NCBI GenBank assembly: GCA_965215145.1
Contig: OZ244038.1
Coordinates: 1,116,001-1,180,000, forward strand
Length of the DNA stretch: 64,000 nt
Source: G965215145 sp965215145
GTDB taxonomy: Bacteria; Bacteroidota; Rhodothermia; Rhodothermales; JANQRZ01
Direction: 5' to 3'
Translations under genes and position numbers: made by a program
The notes under the pieces: model-generated
Seen by the model: only the letters and a program-made list of their open reading frames with translations
Databases searched by the model: none
What the model was told of the DNA's origin: nothing
Shown: positions 57,306 through 64,000 of the stretch, piece after piece
Position numbering within the stretch: position 1 is the first letter of the stretch
How the letters are laid out: each line of letters opens with the position of its first letter

Positions 57306-58661
57306 ATGTCCCTCCGCGCCCGCCTCGCCCTGCTCCTCCTCATGCTGCTCGCCGTGCCGGCCGTCCACGCTCAGGACGGCCCTGCCCAGGACGGCCCAGC
57401 CCGGAAGGGCGGCGAGGTCCACGTCCCGTTCAACGTCTCCTTCTGGCGCGGCGTCAGCCTCGGCGACGCCCTCGCCGGCAGCGACACGACGAAGCGGGTC
57501 GTCCACTACCTCTCGCTGAACCTCCCCTACGGCGAGGCCGACCGGCTCGACGGCATCGCGGTCGGACTCCTCTCGTCGGTCTACGAGCGGTCTGCGCGAG
57601 GGATCATGCTCAGCGGGTTCGCCAACGTGGCGGGCGAGGACGCGGCCGGCTTCCAGGTCGCGGGCCTGGCGAACGTCGCGGGGGAGCGGATGCGGGGGCT
57701 CCAGCTCAGCACGCTGGCGAACGTGGCCGGGGAGGACGGGTGGGGGATCCAGGGCGCCGGCCTGGCGAACGTCGGCGGGGAATCCTTCCGGGGTGTCCAG
57801 GTCGCCGGGCTCGCCAACGTGGGGGGCGAGTCGCTCCAGGGGATCCAGCTGGCGGGCCTCGCCAACGTCGGCGGGGAGGAGGTCGGCGGGCTGCAGGGGG
57901 CCGTGGTGGCGAACGTGGCCGGGGAGTCCATGTGGGGGATCCAGACGGCGGGCATCGCCAACGTGGCGGGCGAGGCGATGCGGGGCATCCAGGCGGCGGG
58001 GCTCGCCAACGTAGTCGGGGAGGACGCCGTCGGCATCCAGGCGGCCGGGCTGGCGAACGTGACAGGAAAAACGCTCCGGGGCGTGCAGGTCGGGCTCATC
58101 AACGTGGCGGCGGAGTCGGAGGGGCTGCAGGTCGGGGTGGTCAACGCGGCCGGCGAGCAGCGCGGCGTCCCCGTCGGGCTCTACTCCCGCACCGAGGGCG
58201 TTCCCGTCTACCTCGACGTGTGGACCGACGAGACGGCGGCGCTCCACGTCGGCCTCCGCACCGGGAGCGCGACGGTCTCGAACTACGTCGGCATAGGGAC
58301 GCGGCCCTTCGCGGACGCACCCTTCCGCTGGGACCTGATGGCCGGCCTCGGCGTCGAGCGGCCGATCCGCGGTGGCACGTCGTGGGGCCTCGACCTCACC
58401 GCGCACCTCCTCCTCGCTGAGGACTTCGGCGACGCGGGCGGCCTCTACCGCCTGCGCGGCCTCCTCCTCCACGACCTCTCGGACCGCCTCGCCGTCTTCG
58501 GCGGCCCGGCGCTCAGCGTCCTCGTCTCCGACGAGCCCGACGGGCTCGCGCCGTACACGCTGTTCGAGCGTGAGGGGGACACGGACGTGCGGGGATGGCT
58601 CGGCGCCGTCGCGGGGGTGCGGGTCCGCGTCACGAGCCCGTGGGGCGGGTGGCGCGACTGA
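57306..58661 (+). CDS. Surface protein with ten 16-residue repeats (LA_2272-type)
   Basis: Exported protein of 451 residues. A signal peptide (MSLRARLALLLLMLLAVPAVHA) and about 75 residues of beta-rich sequence are followed by ten uninterrupted 16-residue repeats (residues about 99-258) of the form GIQxAGLANVxGExxx, then two 14-residue versions. The C-terminal 160 residues are amphipathic strands (WDLMAGLGVERPIRGG, LTAHLLLAEDFG, LRGLLLHDLSD) ending VRVRVTSPWGGWRD, like an outer-membrane barrel. The repeat pattern is that of the LA_2272-type surface repeat proteins; the repeats probably build a beta-solenoid. The gene end overlaps the convergent methyltransferase gene by 32 bases. Confidence 0.78.
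   Translation: MSLRARLALLLLMLLAVPAVHAQDGPAQDGPARKGGEVHVPFNVSFWRGVSLGDALAGSDTTKRVVHYLSLNLPYGEADRLDGIAVGLLSSVYERSARGIMLSGFANVAGEDAAGFQVAGLANVAGERMRGLQLSTLANVAGEDGWGIQGAGLANVGGESFRGVQVAGLANVGGESLQGIQLAGLANVGGEEVGGLQGAVVANVAGESMWGIQTAGIANVAGEAMRGIQAAGLANVVGEDAVGIQAAGLANVTGKTLRGVQVGLINVAAESEGLQVGVVNAAGEQRGVPVGLYSRTEGVPVYLDVWTDETAALHVGLRTGSATVSNYVGIGTRPFADAPFRWDLMAGLGVERPIRGGTSWGLDLTAHLLLAEDFGDAGGLYRLRGLLLHDLSDRLAVFGGPALSVLVSDEPDGLAPYTLFEREGDTDVRGWLGAVAGVRVRVTSPWGGWRD
57600..58079 (+). repeat. Ten 48-bp coding repeats
   Basis: Ten units of exactly 48 bases with no insertion or deletion encode GIQxAGLANVxGExxx. The units are diverged at DNA level, so they are old, but the frame and length are strictly kept. 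Confidence 0.88.
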
Positions 58662-59271
58662 GGAGGTACGGCTCGCCCGTCACCTCGGAGTCCACCGCCT
58701 CGGTCGTGACGGCCCCGAACCCGGCCTCGTGCAGCCGCCGCTCGACCTCGGCCGGCGCGTAGGCGCGGAAGCCGTGGGCGCGGCCCATGCCCAGCGAGGC
58801 GAGCCCCGCCGGCGAGTTGTACGCCAGCACGAGCCGCCCACCCGGCGCGAGCACGCGGCGGATCTCCCGCAGCACCCTCTCAGGCTCGGGCCAGAAGTAG
58901 AGGACGTTCACCGCGCAGGCGGCGGTGAAGGCACCATCGGGGAAGGGAAGCGCGGTGGCACCGGCCACGACCAGCTCGCACCGTCCACCCGCGACGGCCC
59001 CGTGCAAGCGCTGCTCGGTTGCGGCCACGGCCGCCGGCGAGAAGTCGGCGCCGGCCACGGAGGCGCCGAGGGCCAGCGCCTGCTCCAGCAGGTCCCCGCC
59101 CCCGAAGCCGACCTCCAGCAGCCGTTCCCCGGAGGAGAGGTCCAGCAGGCGCAGCGTGCGCCGGTTGATCCCAGCGTTGGCGCGGTCGAGCCAGCCGAGG
59201 ATGCGGCGGCCGACCGGCCCGTGGGGGCGGCGGAGATGGGCTGCGAGGCGACGGCGGAAAAGGCCCGCCAC
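58630..59271 (-). CDS. Class I SAM-dependent methyltransferase
   Basis: Rossmann-fold methyltransferase of about 213 residues. SAM motif I is LLEVGFGGGDLLEQAL, followed by the acidic end of strand 2 (VAGADFSPAAVAATEQRL), motif II region LPFPDGAFTAACAVNVLYFWPEPERVLREIRRVLAPGGRLVLAYN. GTG at 59269-59271 is used; a TTG at 59319 would add 16 residues and overlap the upstream gene. Small-molecule methyltransferases of the UbiE type look like this. It overlaps the end of the convergent repeat-protein gene by 32 bases. Confidence 0.85.
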   Translation of the reverse strand: MAGLFRRRLAAHLRRPHGPVGRRILGWLDRANAGINRRTLRLLDLSSGERLLEVGFGGGDLLEQALALGASVAGADFSPAAVAATEQRLHGAVAGGRCELVVAGATALPFPDGAFTAACAVNVLYFWPEPERVLREIRRVLAPGGRLVLAYNSPAGLASLGMGRAHGFRAYAPAEVERRLHEAGFGAVTTEAVDSEVTGEPYLLSRATRPTGS

Positions 59272-59287
59272 CCCGCGGCCGTCGGGA

Positions 59288-60205
59288 CTACTCAGCGTCC
59301 GAGCGGGCCTCCTCGACAAGCGCCTCGAACGCCTCCAACGGCTGGGCGCCGTTGAGGAACCGGCCGTTGACGAAGAACGCCGGCGTCCCGCTCACGCCGA
59401 CCTCACTGGCGAGCGCCATACCCGCATCGAGGCGGGCGACGGCGGCGCGGTGGGCCTCGGAGTCCGCGTCGTTCATGCACGCGCCCCACTCGTCCATGTC
59501 CACGTCGGTCCCGGCGAGGTACGCCTCGGTACGCTCGGTGACGTTGCCGGGGTTGAGGCTCTGCTGGTCCTCGAAGTAGCGGTCGTGGAGGGTCCAGAAG
59601 GCGTCGGGGTCCTGCTGCGCGGCGCACAGCGCGGCGATGGAGGCCGGACGCGCCCACGGGTGGTTCGGGAGCGGGTACTGCACGTAGATCAGCCGGACGT
59701 CGTCGTTCTCCTCGAGGAGCTGATCGACGGTGGGGACGGCGCGGCTGCAGTACGGGCACTCGAAGTCCGAGAATTCGACGACGGTGATGGGGGCGTCGGG
59801 GTTGCCGCGGACGGGGAGGCCCTCGAAGGCGTCGTTGAGCATGGCGGTGCGCTCGCGGGCCTCGGCCATCGCCTCCTCCTCCCGCATCCGCTCGGCCTCG
59901 GCGAGGCCGTCGACGTCGCGGCTCGCGTCGATGGGCTCAGCGACGACGAGGAACAGCTGCGTGTCGTCCTCGGTGACGAAGAAGGCCTGCTCCTGCTGGC
60001 CGTTGATGGTGAACGTGCCGCGCTCGAGGCCGGGCACCTCGCTCGGCTCGATCTCGTTGACGACGAGGTTGGTGCTGGCGAGCTGCGGGAACTCGAAGCG
60101 GAGGTTGGCGACGATCCGCTCCTTGCGCGCGTCGTCGGCGAGGGGCTGGGCGCAGGCGGTGGCGCCGAGGAGGAGCGCGAGGAGGGGGAGGGCGGCGAGG
60201 CGCAT
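59288..60205 (-). CDS. DsbA-like thioredoxin-fold protein
   Basis: Exported thiol oxidoreductase of 305 residues. After a short signal (MRLAALPLLALLLGATA) there is a small beta domain (FEFPQLASTNLVVNEIEPSEV, GTFTINGQQEQAFFV) and a helical linker, then a DsbA-like domain: VVEFSDFECPYC with catalytic Cys150 and Cys153, YPLPNHPWARPASIAALCAAQ, and the cis-Pro loop SGTPAFFVNGRFLNGA. The plan matches periplasmic disulfide oxidoreductases of the DsbA/Com1-like group. A TACCTTT box is 37 bases upstream. A single extra Cys pair (CAAQ, CMNDAD) may be structural. Confidence 0.88.
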   Translation of the reverse strand: MRLAALPLLALLLGATACAQPLADDARKERIVANLRFEFPQLASTNLVVNEIEPSEVPGLERGTFTINGQQEQAFFVTEDDTQLFLVVAEPIDASRDVDGLAEAERMREEEAMAEARERTAMLNDAFEGLPVRGNPDAPITVVEFSDFECPYCSRAVPTVDQLLEENDDVRLIYVQYPLPNHPWARPASIAALCAAQQDPDAFWTLHDRYFEDQQSLNPGNVTERTEAYLAGTDVDMDEWGACMNDADSEAHRAAVARLDAGMALASEVGVSGTPAFFVNGRFLNGAQPLEAFEALVEEARSDAE

Positions 60206-60241
60206 GGTCGAGCGGTGGGGTGGTTCGGTCGGGGAAGCCGG

Positions 60242-60248
60242 AAAGGTA
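60242..60248 (-). promoter_or_regulatory. TACCTTT box before the DsbA-like gene
   Basis: Minus strand GTACCTTTCCGG, 36 bases before the ATG at 60203-60205. Confidence 0.4.
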
Positions 60249-60316
60249 CGCCCGCCCCAACGCCGCCCCCGCTCGCCCTCGTGCCCCGGAGCCCCGCCCT
60301 CACCGGAGCTTCGCGG

Positions 60317-60589
60317 TCAGCGCTCCGTCAGCGCCGCGTACTCCGGGTGACGCTCGACGAAGGCAGCGACAAACGGGCACGACGGGATGACCCGCAGCCG
60401 AGCCCATTCCAGCCCCGCCCGCACGATGGCCTCGCCCACCCCCTCGTTCCGCGACGCCTTCGGGACCTCGGTGTGGACGAACGCGACGGCGCCGCTCTTC
60501 AGGACGTACGCGGCCTCGGCGAGCCCGCCCTCTACCTCAGCTTCGAACCGATGCTCGGCCTCGTTGTGGCGGACGTCGATCTCGGTCAT
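60317..60589 (-). CDS. Small GNAT protein (YjdJ/COG2388 type)
   Basis: Minimal acetyltransferase-fold protein of 90 residues: RFEAEVEGGLAEAAYVLKSG, AVAFVHTEVPKASRNEGVGEAIVRAGLEWAR with the acetyl-CoA loop in RNEGVG, and the strand LRVIPSCPFVAAFVERHPEY. The CPFV..F...HPEY end is characteristic of the group. The ATG overlaps the stop of the upstream membrane-protein gene (ATGA). Substrate unknown. Confidence 0.88.
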   Translation of the reverse strand: MTEIDVRHNEAEHRFEAEVEGGLAEAAYVLKSGAVAFVHTEVPKASRNEGVGEAIVRAGLEWARLRVIPSCPFVAAFVERHPEYAALTER

Positions 60590-61275
60590 GGCGCGCGGGC
60601 GGTGAGGGAATCGGCGGGCGCAGCGCTCTCCCATTCGGGCAGTCCGAGACGGGCGTCGATGTGGTCGAGCGCCTCGGCGTAGAGCTGGAGCAGTGTGTGT
60701 TCGAGGCCCGTCACCATCTGGAAGTAGATGCTCGCGGAGGTGAGGGTAGCGCGGTAGCCGTCCTCCTGCCACGTCACCGGGTTCAGCGCCACGCCCGTGG
60801 CGAAGTCCCCCTGCCTCCGCTCGAAGTCGGCCTGGACCTCGTAGACGCTGGAGAGGAGGCCGGCGGTCTCGGCGTCGAGGAGGGCGAGGGCGCCGGTGGC
60901 CTCGGCCGTGCGCCACGCCCCCTCGCGCAGGGGGATCTCGCCGGGGTCATTTTTCCAGCCCGCCGCGTACATCGCCTCCCAGATGTTGTCGACGGCGTCG
61001 TCCTGCTGGACGCGGAGGATCCCGTTGCGGAGCTCCATGTGGTACGGCATCCCCTCGGCCACCGCCGCGCGGTTCCTCGCGACCTCGGCGTGGAACCGCT
61101 CCAGCGTCTCGCGCGCCATCGCAGCCTCGCGCCGCGTCTGGCGCCACTCGGTCACGCCGAAGGCGAGGAACACGCTGGCGAAGATGGCGCCGGCCTCGAA
61201 CAGGAGCAGCGCCCACGGGAACGCCCGCCGTGGCGCGGCCGGGATGGTCTGCTCCGGAGGCTTCGTGGCAAGCAT
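60586..61275 (-). CDS. Single-helix membrane protein, unrecognised family
   Basis: Protein of 229 residues with one N-terminal membrane helix (AFPWALLLFEAGAIFASVFLAFGVTEWRQTRRE, about 18-50) followed by a long helical domain (MARETLERFHAEVARNRAAVAEG, LLDAETAGLLSSVYEVQADFERRQGDF). The FEAGAIFASVFLAFGVTEWR motif resembles a recurring Bacteroidota/Proteobacteria family of unknown function with a conserved NEWR-like end to the helix. A TAGCTT box sits six bases before the ATG (61273-61275) and overlaps the stop codon of the L,D-transpeptidase gene. Confidence 0.65.
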   Translation of the reverse strand: MLATKPPEQTIPAAPRRAFPWALLLFEAGAIFASVFLAFGVTEWRQTRREAAMARETLERFHAEVARNRAAVAEGMPYHMELRNGILRVQQDDAVDNIWEAMYAAGWKNDPGEIPLREGAWRTAEATGALALLDAETAGLLSSVYEVQADFERRQGDFATGVALNPVTWQEDGYRATLTSASIYFQMVTGLEHTLLQLYAEALDHIDARLGLPEWESAAPADSLTARAP

Positions 61276-61281
61276 ACCCGG

Positions 61282-61287
61282 AAGCTA
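61282..61287 (-). promoter_or_regulatory. TAGCTT box six bases before an ATG
   Basis: Minus strand TGTAGCTTCCGGGTATG; leaderless arrangement, overlapping the upstream stop TAG. Confidence 0.4.
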
Positions 61288-62886
61288 CAGCCCGAGCGCG
61301 GCGGCGAGGGCCTCGTCGTGGCCGTACACGTCGTCGAAGAACCCGACGGCGCCGCTCGCGTCGGGCCAAGCCGTAAAGTAGACGAGGTGGACGGGCCACT
61401 CCCCCGGCGGCGCGACGTACTCCGTCGAGCGGCCCCCGACGACCTCGGCGATCCGCTCGGGCTGCCAGTCCGTCCAGCTGCCGAGGAGGTGCTCGGCCAG
61501 CCGGATCGGCTCGGCCAGGCGGATGCAGCCGTGGGAGTACGCCCGGCGGTCCCGGCCGAACAGCCGCTTCTGGTTGGTGTCGTGGAGGTAGATCCCGTGG
61601 GGGTTGGGGAACTGGAATTTGACCTCCCCCAGCGGGTTCGCCCGGCCGGGCGACTGCACGAACCGGTAGTCCCCAGCCCCCGCCGCCGACCAGTCCACCG
61701 TGGCGGGGTCGACGCGCTCGCCGTCGGAGCGGCGGTAGACGTTGTAGCCGCCGCCGGTGAGGTACCCCGCGCCGCGGCTCCGCGCCCGCGGGATCGTCTC
61801 GACCGAGGCGATACTCGGCGGCACGCCCCACGTCGGGTTGAAGACGACGGTGGAGAGGGGGGCGCTAAACACCGGCGTCATCCAGCTCCGCTTGCCGACC
61901 ACCGCCCGCATCGCCAGCGCGACCTCGCCGTCCTCCCGCACCATCAGCCGGAACGCGGGGAGGTTCACGAGGAGGTGCGTCTGCCCGAGCGTGTCCGGCA
62001 GCCAGCGCCACCGTTCGAGGTTCAGCACGAGCGCCTCGACGGCCCCGGCGGCGGAGCCGTTGAGCGCGTGGCGGGTCGCGTCGTCCACCGTCCCCGTCGG
62101 CTCGAACCCGTAGCGGGCCTGGAACCGCCGGACGGCCTCAGCGAGCTCGACGTCGAGGAGGTGGGCGAGGGAGTCGGCGGGGTCGGGGCCGGCGTAGTCA
62201 CCGAAGAGGCGGAGGCGCTCGCGGACGAGGGGGACGCGGGTGCTCCGGGCGCCGGGCGCGATGGGGCCGGCGGGGAGAATCGTCGGGAGGTCGGTGCCTT
62301 CGAGGTGGCGGTAGCGGGCGAGGGCGTCGCGGAGCGCGGCGTACTCCGGGTGCGGCGGCCGGAGCCCGTCGAGCGCGCCGGCGAGATCCCCCGATTCGAG
62401 CGCGCGGTCGAGCACGGCGGCGAGGTCGCGCTCGCGGCGGTGCGGGTGCCAGTCCTCGGTGAGCGTCGCCGGGTCCACGCGCCCACGCAGGAGGTGTTCG
62501 GCCAGCGCGAGGAAGGCGTCGGTGCTCAGGAGGTCGAGGTCGGCGGCGGCCTCGGCGCCGAGCGTCCCCCGTGCCAGCAGCGCCTCGATGGCGGCGGGGT
62601 CGTAGTCGGCGGGATCGAGCCCGTCGTCGGCCGAGGCGTGGAGGAGGGGGACGAGCGCAGCGGCACGCTCCCCCCACGCCGGCTCGAAATCGCGCGCCGC
62701 GTAGAAGGGCCTCAGCTTCGGGTGAACCACCCGCTCCCTATCTCCGACGAGGACGGTGCCTCCGGAGGCGGCGAGCCGCGCCCGCAGCGCCTCCCGCACA
62801 CCGACGGTGGGATCGTCGGCGAGAGCGGGGGGCGCCAGGGCGCAGCCCAGGAGGGCGAGGAGTAGGACGCGTTGCAGCGGGCGCAT
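61285..62886 (-). CDS. L,D-transpeptidase (YcbB/LdtD-like)
   Basis: Periplasmic peptidoglycan crosslinking enzyme of 533 residues. Signal peptide MRPLQRVLLLALLGCALAPPALA, then an N-terminal scaffold domain, a peptidoglycan-binding-like repeat (AVRRFQARYGFEPTGTVDDATRHAL, about 263-287) and the YkuD catalytic domain: LVNLPAFRLMV, VVGKRSWMTPVFSAPL, HDTNQKRLFGRDRRAYSHGCIRLAEP, where Cys of SHGCIRL (about residue 450) is the nucleophile. The insertion between the VFSAPL and HDTN segments corresponds to the substrate capping loop of YcbB. It forms 3-3 crosslinks or attaches proteins to the wall. Confidence 0.92.
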   Translation of the reverse strand: MRPLQRVLLLALLGCALAPPALADDPTVGVREALRARLAASGGTVLVGDRERVVHPKLRPFYAARDFEPAWGERAAALVPLLHASADDGLDPADYDPAAIEALLARGTLGAEAAADLDLLSTDAFLALAEHLLRGRVDPATLTEDWHPHRRERDLAAVLDRALESGDLAGALDGLRPPHPEYAALRDALARYRHLEGTDLPTILPAGPIAPGARSTRVPLVRERLRLFGDYAGPDPADSLAHLLDVELAEAVRRFQARYGFEPTGTVDDATRHALNGSAAGAVEALVLNLERWRWLPDTLGQTHLLVNLPAFRLMVREDGEVALAMRAVVGKRSWMTPVFSAPLSTVVFNPTWGVPPSIASVETIPRARSRGAGYLTGGGYNVYRRSDGERVDPATVDWSAAGAGDYRFVQSPGRANPLGEVKFQFPNPHGIYLHDTNQKRLFGRDRRAYSHGCIRLAEPIRLAEHLLGSWTDWQPERIAEVVGGRSTEYVAPPGEWPVHLVYFTAWPDASGAVGFFDDVYGHDEALAAALGL

Positions 62887-62913
62887 CGGGCAGCGGAGCA
62901 GGTGAGGCGGGGG

Positions 62914-62919
62914 AATCTA
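62914..62919 (-). promoter_or_regulatory. TAGATT box before the L,D-transpeptidase gene
   Basis: Minus strand GCTAGATTCCCC, 27 bases before the ATG at 62886. Confidence 0.4.
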
Positions 62920-63059
62920 GCGCCGCGCCACTCAATCGGCGTGCCTTACTGCCGCGTTTGAGGCATCCGGCGGAACGCTTCGGCTCGGCGGCGGTGCTGA
63001 CCCGGTGGCGGGCACGGCACCGACGTGCCCCTACGCCTGGCGCCTCCCGGATCTCGCCT

Positions 63060-63860
63060 ATGCTCAGCACCGTCCGTCTCGACTTCGACCCGGCCCGCGA
63101 CGGGTTCGGTTTCGCCAACGGCTTCCGCTGGACGGAGCCCGACCTCGCGCACCTCGCCCGGATGCTCCGCGCGCTGGCGCTGCCGCTCGCCGCGGCGGGG
63201 CCGGCCGTCGGTGCCGCCACGACGGGCGGTGCGGCCGGGCTCCTCACTGGCGCGGCAGCCGGGCTCGGGCTCGCCCGCCTCGGTGCCGGCGACGGGCTCG
63301 TGCGGGCGGTGGCGCGGCGGTGGACGACGTTCGGGCTGTGCGGGGGGATGGCCCTCACGGCAAAGGAACGCTGGGAGCTCCGAGCCCGCGCTGGCGCATC
63401 GACGCCGACGGCTGTGCTCCACGCCGCCGGCGTCCGCCGGCTCCTCTGGCGGCAGCAGGAGCGGACGCTACGCGCCGCTGCCCCCGACTTCCTCCGCCGC
63501 TGGCTCGTCGCCCGGCTCGGCCGCTCCTCTCCCGGCCCCGACGTGCAGCGGCAGTGGGTCCGCGCCCGCGCCGCACTCGAAGCCGGCCACCCCGTCCTCC
63601 TCGACCTCGTCGGCGACGCGCCGGACCCCTTCGCGCAGCATCAGGTGCTGGCGTTCGGCTATGGAGGATCGGCCGAAGCCGGCACACTCGTCGTCTACGA
63701 CCCGAACGCACCGGGCGAAGAGCGGCACGTCCATTTCACTGCCTTCGGGGACCGGGCGCGCATCACCACGGACATCCCGACCGGCCCCGGCTCCGATGGC
63801 TCTGTCCACGTCCACCGCGAGGCCGGCCACCTCGCTGGGTTCTTCGTGATCGAGGTCTGA
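63060..63860 (+). CDS. C39/papain-like cysteine peptidase candidate
   Basis: Protein of 266 residues without signal peptide. A Cys in TTFGLCGGMALTAKERWELRA (about 79-99), a His in FAQHQVLAFGYGG and Asp/Asn in VVYDPNAPGEE occur in the order and spacing of peptidase C39-like proteins (Cys-His-Asp/Asn). Between them are amphipathic helices with LLWRQQERTL. An Ala/Gly-rich stretch (LPLAAAGPAVGAATTGGAAGLLTGAAAGLGLA) near the N-terminus may be a linker or weak membrane segment. No substrate or partner can be named from its neighbours, and activity is unproven. Confidence 0.65.
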   Translation: MLSTVRLDFDPARDGFGFANGFRWTEPDLAHLARMLRALALPLAAAGPAVGAATTGGAAGLLTGAAAGLGLARLGAGDGLVRAVARRWTTFGLCGGMALTAKERWELRARAGASTPTAVLHAAGVRRLLWRQQERTLRAAAPDFLRRWLVARLGRSSPGPDVQRQWVRARAALEAGHPVLLDLVGDAPDPFAQHQVLAFGYGGSAEAGTLVVYDPNAPGEERHVHFTAFGDRARITTDIPTGPGSDGSVHVHREAGHLAGFFVIEV

Positions 63861-64000
63861 GAAACTGTCTGGTGAGCGAAAGTCGCGGCCTGCGACCGGC
63901 TGCGGCATCCTCTTGCGGCGTTGCGCTGCCCCGCAGGGCGGGATGCAAGCACATCGCCGATGCCTGCGCATCGTCTGCCCCGCAGGGGCGGGATGTTCCA
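63861..64000. other. Terminal spacer with short repeated motif
   Basis: Contains two copies of a GCCCCGCAGGG(G)CGGGATG motif (about 63927-63945 and 63980-63997) about 53 bases apart, the second extending to the window edge. It could be the start of a dispersed repeat or array continuing outside; nothing coding is seen. Confidence 0.4.

Overview
The window is about 70% G+C and codes densely on both strands. The gene families point to a high-GC member of the Bacteroidota, most likely a marine Rhodothermia/Rhodothermales (Rubricoccaceae- or Salinibacter-like) organism. The evidence is a set of families largely confined to that phylum (DUF4249, DUF4293, DUF4296, DUF4837, DUF5683), several secreted proteins with a C-terminal type A (Por/T9SS-like) sorting domain, a TonB receptor with an N-terminal carboxypeptidase-regulatory-like domain, choice-of-anchor B proteins, and serine palmitoyltransferase. 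No rRNA or tRNA gene was recognised. Many starts are GTG or TTG with little Shine-Dalgarno signal. A short TAnnTT(C) box recurs a few to about 90 bases before starts, sometimes so close that the mRNA would be leaderless.

Layout. 1-2 kb: a truncated sulfurtransferase, a lipoprotein and a rhomboid protease. 2-10.6 kb (minus strand): parA-parB-DUF5683, a GT-B glycosyltransferase, serine palmitoyltransferase, a GNAT-fold protein that may be a bacterial ceramide synthase, and a HAD hydrolase fused in frame to the C-terminal half of a secreted protein. 10.8-13.6 kb: a UvrD-type helicase and a GNAT. 13.6-17.9 kb: a disturbed secreted-protein region with a gene remnant, an FG-GAP protein carrying an 18-G tract just before its sorting domain, and a beta-helix/LamG gene with a 1-nt frameshift. 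17.9-23.5 kb: an operon of two MscS channels and an 1126-residue ATPase-like protein with a degenerate P-loop. 23.5-25 kb: a nest of palindromic repeats and an IS5-family insertion sequence carrying two different 15-bp minisatellites. 25-37.5 kb: UvsE, a TonB receptor with its DUF4249 partner, a BadF-type kinase, a penicillin-acylase-like protein, PolX, a glycosyltransferase and a CtpA protease. 37.7-41.4 kb: ExbB, a small membrane protein, two ExbD proteins, DUF4293 and an EamA transporter. 41.6-48 kb: a glycosyltransferase, two lipoproteins, a stand-alone LuxR-type HTH protein and RecQ. 48-54 kb: two tandem choice-of-anchor B proteins, a one-domain asparaginase behind a heptanucleotide repeat, and three small or lipoprotein genes. 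54-57 kb: trpS-trpG-trpF and a helical protein. 57-64 kb: an outer-surface repeat protein, a methyltransferase, a DsbA-like protein, a small GNAT, an L,D-transpeptidase and a C39-like cysteine-peptidase candidate.

Themes. Much of the window serves the cell envelope: sphingolipid synthesis, outer-membrane uptake, Exb/Tol energisation, sorted surface proteins, peptidoglycan crosslinking and mechanosensation. It is also rich in contingency-type DNA: an intragenic G18 tract, a 7-bp repeat abutting a start codon, 15-bp and 48-bp tandem repeats, a duplicated 99-bp block, a frameshift in a G run, a chimeric gene, and a family of dispersed palindromes ending in GTAGGG...CCCTAC whose ends supply stop codons to neighbouring genes. 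The best candidates for something undescribed are the MscS-MscS-ATPase operon, the G18 switch in front of a sorting signal, and the palindrome family.
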